A DNA stretch of 64,000 bases from Tagaea sp965279565 (GTDB taxonomy: Bacteria; Pseudomonadota; Alphaproteobacteria; CACIAM-22H2): positions 3,038,001 to 3,102,000 of the forward strand of contig OZ257249.1 in assembly GCA_965279565.1 (NCBI GenBank), in the 5' to 3' direction. Shown here piece after piece: positions 58,957-64,000 of the stretch; position 1 is the first letter of the stretch, and every line of letters begins with the position of its first letter. The position numbers and the translations under genes were made by a program. Below the pieces are notes generated by a model. That model made no database searches. It was not told the DNA's origin and saw only the letters and a program-made list of their open reading frames with translations.

Positions 58957-59960
58957 CGGGTCAGGGTCCAGTCCTGGTCGACCGGGAAGCGCCGCGCCAC
59001 GAACCGGTAAGTCGCCCGCATCAGTACTTCCAGCCGCTTTGAACGGGAAGCCGCTTCCTCGTCCTTCCACTGCTCGATTAGCGAATCCCAGATCATCAGG
59101 CGCTGGTGGAGGTGATCGCGGTTCTTGCGGATGAACGAGACCATCTCCGCCGGCTTGCGCAGCACGTTTAGTATCTCGGCGAATTGCGCGTCGATATTGG
59201 CGAACGCACTCTTGTAATCCTCGATCGGCGTGCGCATCAGGATACGCACGCGGTAGATTTCCTCGGAAAGCGCGCCGGAATTCTTGTAGATGCGGGCGGT
59301 CGAAAGGATTCGCGCCGAGATCCGGCTGACCAAGCCGTAACGTTCGCGCAGGCCTTCGATGTAGGAAAGCTCGCGGGATATCCGGTCGACGATGTCCTGC
59401 ACGTTCTTCTGGCTGCCGAGGGAATCGCCGAGCTTCTCCTTGACGATTGCGAACGCTCCTTTGCGGCGTTCCTCGAATTCGGGATCGTTGCACATTGCGG
59501 CAGCGCCGATCTCGGCACGCGTAGGGTCGAAGGGCGTGCCGTCGATGGCGACGAGTGCGGCAAGCATGCGTCCGCGCGCGCGATCGAGCTGTTCCGGGCC
59601 GACACTCCAGGATGCGGAACCATCCAGGATTTCCGCGGGAATTGAGTCACCCGGCCGGATTTCCTTTACGTGCGTGAGTCCGCGCATCGCGACGTTGAGC
59701 AGACGCGTGTCGTCCTCGGTAAAATCCTTGAACATCTTCATCAGCGGGCCGAGCGGAAGAAACGCGCGGACTTCGCCGAGCGGCAGCGACAGGCCGGCAT
59801 CGCCGGTGTTCGGATCGGATGTGATACAGCAGTCGGGGATCGCGAAAATCTTGTGGTCGAAAAGAAAGTGCGTGCTCTTGGTGTAGTCCTTGGGCGGCGG
59901 AATTTCCGCCACTTCCTCGGAAGCCGCCTTGCCGTCGACGCCTTCGGTTGCCTCAGTCAT
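58953..59960 (-). CDS. Conserved hypothetical protein, helical
   Basis: A 335-residue soluble protein without signal or membrane segments that I cannot assign. The N-terminal part contains FAIPDCCITSD and PLGEVRAFLPLGPLMKMFKDF; the centre has a Cys in AAMCNDPEFEERRKGAF; the C-terminal half is long amphipathic helices (SYIEGLRERYGLVSRISARI, then FAEILNVLRKPAEMVSFI). The general look is of a structural or signalling helper protein. ATG 59960 is the most plausible start. Convergent with greB, sharing 4 bases. Confidence 0.7.
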   Translation of the reverse strand: MTEATEGVDGKAASEEVAEIPPPKDYTKSTHFLFDHKIFAIPDCCITSDPNTGDAGLSLPLGEVRAFLPLGPLMKMFKDFTEDDTRLLNVAMRGLTHVKEIRPGDSIPAEILDGSASWSVGPEQLDRARGRMLAALVAIDGTPFDPTRAEIGAAAMCNDPEFEERRKGAFAIVKEKLGDSLGSQKNVQDIVDRISRELSYIEGLRERYGLVSRISARILSTARIYKNSGALSEEIYRVRILMRTPIEDYKSAFANIDAQFAEILNVLRKPAEMVSFIRKNRDHLHQRLMIWDSLIEQWKDEEAASRSKRLEVLMRATYRFVARRFPVDQDWTLTR

Positions 59961-60101
59961 TGTCCGGTTCTTCTGGCCGTCGACGTATCGCGCAAATTGC
60001 GTCTCATCTGTCGCATGGCGAGTTTCGCGTGGCCCGGCGAGCAAGGCAAGAAGCCGATTTCAGGAGAATAGATTATATATTCCAAATGCTTGGAGGTTGT
60101 A

Positions 60102-60341
60102 TCAGCGACGTCGCATCGGAATTTCAGTCGCACGCTGCTCGCGGATGGACTCTTCGGCCATCCAGCGGGCCATGTCGGCAATCTCCTGCCGCTTGACCCG
60201 CGACAGGCCGTCGAACGCCGCCTTGGCAATCAGCCAGTCGAGCCCGTCATCCGTGCGCATGGCCTTCTCGACATCGCGGACGATCGCGTCGTCTGGACCA
60301 AGCACCGAAGCCATTGCGCGGAGCACGATGTCGTTTTGCAT
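60102..60341 (-). CDS. Small hypothetical protein
   Basis: A 79-residue predicted helical protein with LRAMASVLGPDDAIVRDVEKAM, DGLDWLIAKAAFDGLSRVKRQEIADMARWMAEESI and a basic Arg-rich end. No recognised domain. The frame stays open upstream to a TTG at 60434, so the start is uncertain; I take the ATG at 60341, which lacks an obvious ribosome site. It is supported mainly by the balanced composition and by the lack of any other gene in this gap. Confidence 0.5.
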   Translation of the reverse strand: MQNDIVLRAMASVLGPDDAIVRDVEKAMRTDDGLDWLIAKAAFDGLSRVKRQEIADMARWMAEESIREQRATEIPMRRR

Positions 60342-60496
60342 CTGTTGACGCCGGAGGAGGGTCTTCGTTGTATGCAGCGACGGGATCGAGTCGGTCAACA
60401 GATCAGATGGATTTCTAATCCTGACGATCCGCAAAATGCGAATGAATATAAGGATGTGGGCCTTGACGACTCCGTTTTTTCAATCAGAATCGCCCA

Positions 60497-60961
60497 ATGA
60501 TTCGGCAAGCATCGTCATGCGCACTCTTCGGAATGGCACTCTTCGCATTGTGCTGTGCGGTGCCGTCGGATGCGCAGGCCCAGTCGGCTTCGTGCCGGAT
60601 CGCGCGTGCCGCGAAGTGCGAGGGCGCCAATCTCGAAGGCAGGGACCTGCGCGGCGCCAACCTTCGCGACGCCAACATGAAGGGTGCGAAGCTTCGCGGT
60701 GCCAACCTGACCGGCGCAGATCTCGGCGGCGCCAATTTCAGCGATGCCGACATGCGCTTCTCGAATCTTGCCGGGGCGGCGCTCTTCGGCACGCAGTTCA
60801 TGAATACGGATCTGACCGGTGCAGGCCTGCGCTTCCAGGACATCCGCACCGATACCGATCTTTCCGGCGCCATCATGCCGGACGGAAAGCGCTGCTCGAC
60901 CCCTTCGGTCGGCGATTGCAAGAACCCGTCTGCGGCGCCCCCGGCGCCCCAGCGACGCTGA
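60497..60961 (+). CDS. Secreted pentapeptide-repeat protein
   Basis: A 154-residue protein with a signal peptide ending at AQAQ-S (about residue 30). Residues 40-125 form pentapeptide repeats of the A(N/D)Lxx type (CEGANLEGRDLRGANLRDAN and onward), which fold as a right-handed square beta-helix. A conserved Cys pair lies before the repeats and another after them (KRCSTPSVGDC), probably disulfides. Such small periplasmic repeat proteins are common in alphaproteobacteria; function unknown. Confidence 0.82.
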   Translation: MIRQASSCALFGMALFALCCAVPSDAQAQSASCRIARAAKCEGANLEGRDLRGANLRDANMKGAKLRGANLTGADLGGANFSDADMRFSNLAGAALFGTQFMNTDLTGAGLRFQDIRTDTDLSGAIMPDGKRCSTPSVGDCKNPSAAPPAPQRR

Positions 60962-60998
60962 ACGGCGCCGCAGGTCGGATCGGCTGAGCGTCTCCGAC

Positions 60999-63362
<2,364 letters not shown>

Positions 63363-63374
63363 AGTCCCCCGAGA

Positions 63375-63779
63375 ATGACAGACGGGAAATACTCAAAACT
63401 CGGCGCCATGGTCATCGACGATCAGGCGGTTGTCCGGACGATGCTGCTCAAGATGCTCGAGAAGCTCGGTTTCGGCTTCGTCGACGCGGCCGCCGACGGT
63501 TCCGCGGCACTCGAGGCGATCCGTTCGGCCGACAGGCTTCCCAGCCTGATCATCTGCGACATCGCGATGAAGCCGATGGACGGCCTCAGTTTTCTCGAAG
63601 CGCTGCGGGCGATGCCCGAAATCCATCGTGCGCGCATTCCGGTCGTGCTTCTGACCGCGACGGCAACGGGCGACCTAGCCCAGCGGGCGCGGGAGCTTCG
63701 CGCGAACGGATATATCGTCAAGCCTGTGACGCCCGAGGTCCTCGCGCTGCGCGTCGAACGGGCCCTGTCGGTCGCCTAG
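63375..63779 (+). CDS. Single-domain response regulator (CheY-like)
   Basis: A 134-residue receiver domain without an output domain. The acidic pair is in VIDDQAVVRTML, the phosphoacceptor Asp in LIICDIAMKPMDGL, Thr in VVLLTATAT and Lys in YIVKPVTPEVL. It starts 12 bases after the hybrid kinase and is the likely phosphorelay partner of its HPt domain. No output partner is visible; the relay may end in protein-protein contact. It ends with a 4-base overlap with the convergent gene. Confidence 0.9.
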   Translation: MTDGKYSKLGAMVIDDQAVVRTMLLKMLEKLGFGFVDAAADGSAALEAIRSADRLPSLIICDIAMKPMDGLSFLEALRAMPEIHRARIPVVLLTATATGDLAQRARELRANGYIVKPVTPEVLALRVERALSVA

Positions 63780-64000
63780 ACCTCGACGTCCAGCGCGTGC
63801 CGTCCGGGTTTGCGCTGCGATTTGGCACCCAATGCGTTGGCATCCTCGTCGACTGTCGCATCGGTCTCGCTGCCGGAGCGGCTCCGGCGGGCGGAGTCGG
63901 TCTCGCCCGCGTGCTTGATCGCTTTCGCTGTCTGCCCGCGCACGCCGGGGGCGGCCGCGTGCGGAAGCGGCACAGCGGGCGGCTGGTGATGCGCGACTGC
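63776..64000 (-). CDS. C-terminal end of an unknown protein (partial)
   Basis: An open frame on the minus strand runs from beyond the right edge to a stop at 63776-63778 (74 codons visible). The sequence is low-complexity, rich in Ala, Arg, Ser and Asp (HAGETDSARRSRSGSETD, then a basic KSQRKPGRH end), consistent with a disordered protein tail. Convergence with the response regulator at 4 bases matches the style of this genome. No domain can be named. Confidence 0.45.
   Translation of the reverse strand, partial: AVAHHQPPAVPLPHAAAPGVRGQTAKAIKHAGETDSARRSRSGSETDATVDEDANALGAKSQRKPGRHALDVEV

Overview
The window is about 64 kb of GC-rich, densely coding chromosomal DNA. Genes are packed end to end, with 1-4 nt ATGA/TGATG overlaps and alternative GTG/TTG starts. 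The content fits a free-living alphaproteobacterium: many ABC importers for organic solutes, a sox thiosulfate-oxidation cluster in the order soxCDYZAXB, a FixNOPQ-GHIS type cbb3 oxidase, and an Entner-Doudoroff zwf-edd-hexR operon. A Rhodospirillales-like lineage is my guess and is not proven. I see no rRNA, tRNA, CRISPR array, prophage or insertion sequence, and no gene-free stretch longer than 300 bases.

Layout. (1) 1-6836, minus strand: a LIV-type branched-chain amino acid/amide ABC importer (livG, livF, binding protein, livH, livM), followed by a GAF-domain protein and two tandem paralogous amidohydrolases; a D-2-hydroxyacid dehydrogenase lies just upstream. (2) 8.0-12.7 kb: a small conserved protein, an HD-domain protein with a PhnZ-like diiron ligand pattern, an amino-acid ABC permease and binding protein without an ATPase, RidA, a creatininase-family hydrolase and a glutathione S-transferase. 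(3) 12.86-18.0 kb: a complete dipeptide/oligopeptide-type ABC importer with translationally coupled genes. (4) 18.0-19.3 kb, minus strand: a ureidoglycolate-lyase-like protein and a secreted GlcG/HbpS-type protein. (5) 19.3-25.5 kb: soxCDYZAXB. (6) 25.7-26.5 kb: an ArsR regulator and an AHSA1/SRPBCC protein. (7) 26.5-38.1 kb: the least ordinary part. It holds an Fbp-type ABC importer, a Gfo/Idh/MocA oxidoreductase, a TIM-barrel protein of unknown reaction, a two-protein FAD oxidoreductase set (one with a C-terminal BFD-like [2Fe-2S] domain, as in anaerobic glycerol-3-phosphate dehydrogenase), a small-molecule kinase, a DeoR/GlpR regulator and an sn-glycerol-1-phosphate dehydrogenase-type enzyme. 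I read it as an undescribed uptake and oxidation island for a phosphorylated or phosphorylatable polyol. (8) 38.1-43.6 kb: a CopA-type copper ATPase behind a CueR-like promoter, the SelO pseudokinase, a secreted FAH-family protein and a TauE/SafE (DsbD_2)-like membrane protein. (9) 43.6-52.3 kb: DUF2189 protein, then ccoNOQP-GHIS behind a perfect FNR/FixK box. (10) 52.3-54.0 kb: a SulP anion transporter. (11) 54.2-59.0 kb: zwf-edd-hexR-greB with two candidate HexR operators. (12) 59-64 kb: a conserved hypothetical protein, a small hypothetical protein, a pentapeptide-repeat protein, a hybrid histidine kinase, a single-domain response regulator and the 3' end of an unknown gene.

How it works together (inference). 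Electrons from thiosulfate (Sox) and from the flavoprotein dehydrogenases could enter a respiratory chain ending in the micro-oxic cbb3 oxidase. Assembly of that oxidase needs the copper-handling proteins encoded nearby. Imported amides, peptides and polyols feed central metabolism, where glucose 6-phosphate enters the Entner-Doudoroff pathway under HexR control.
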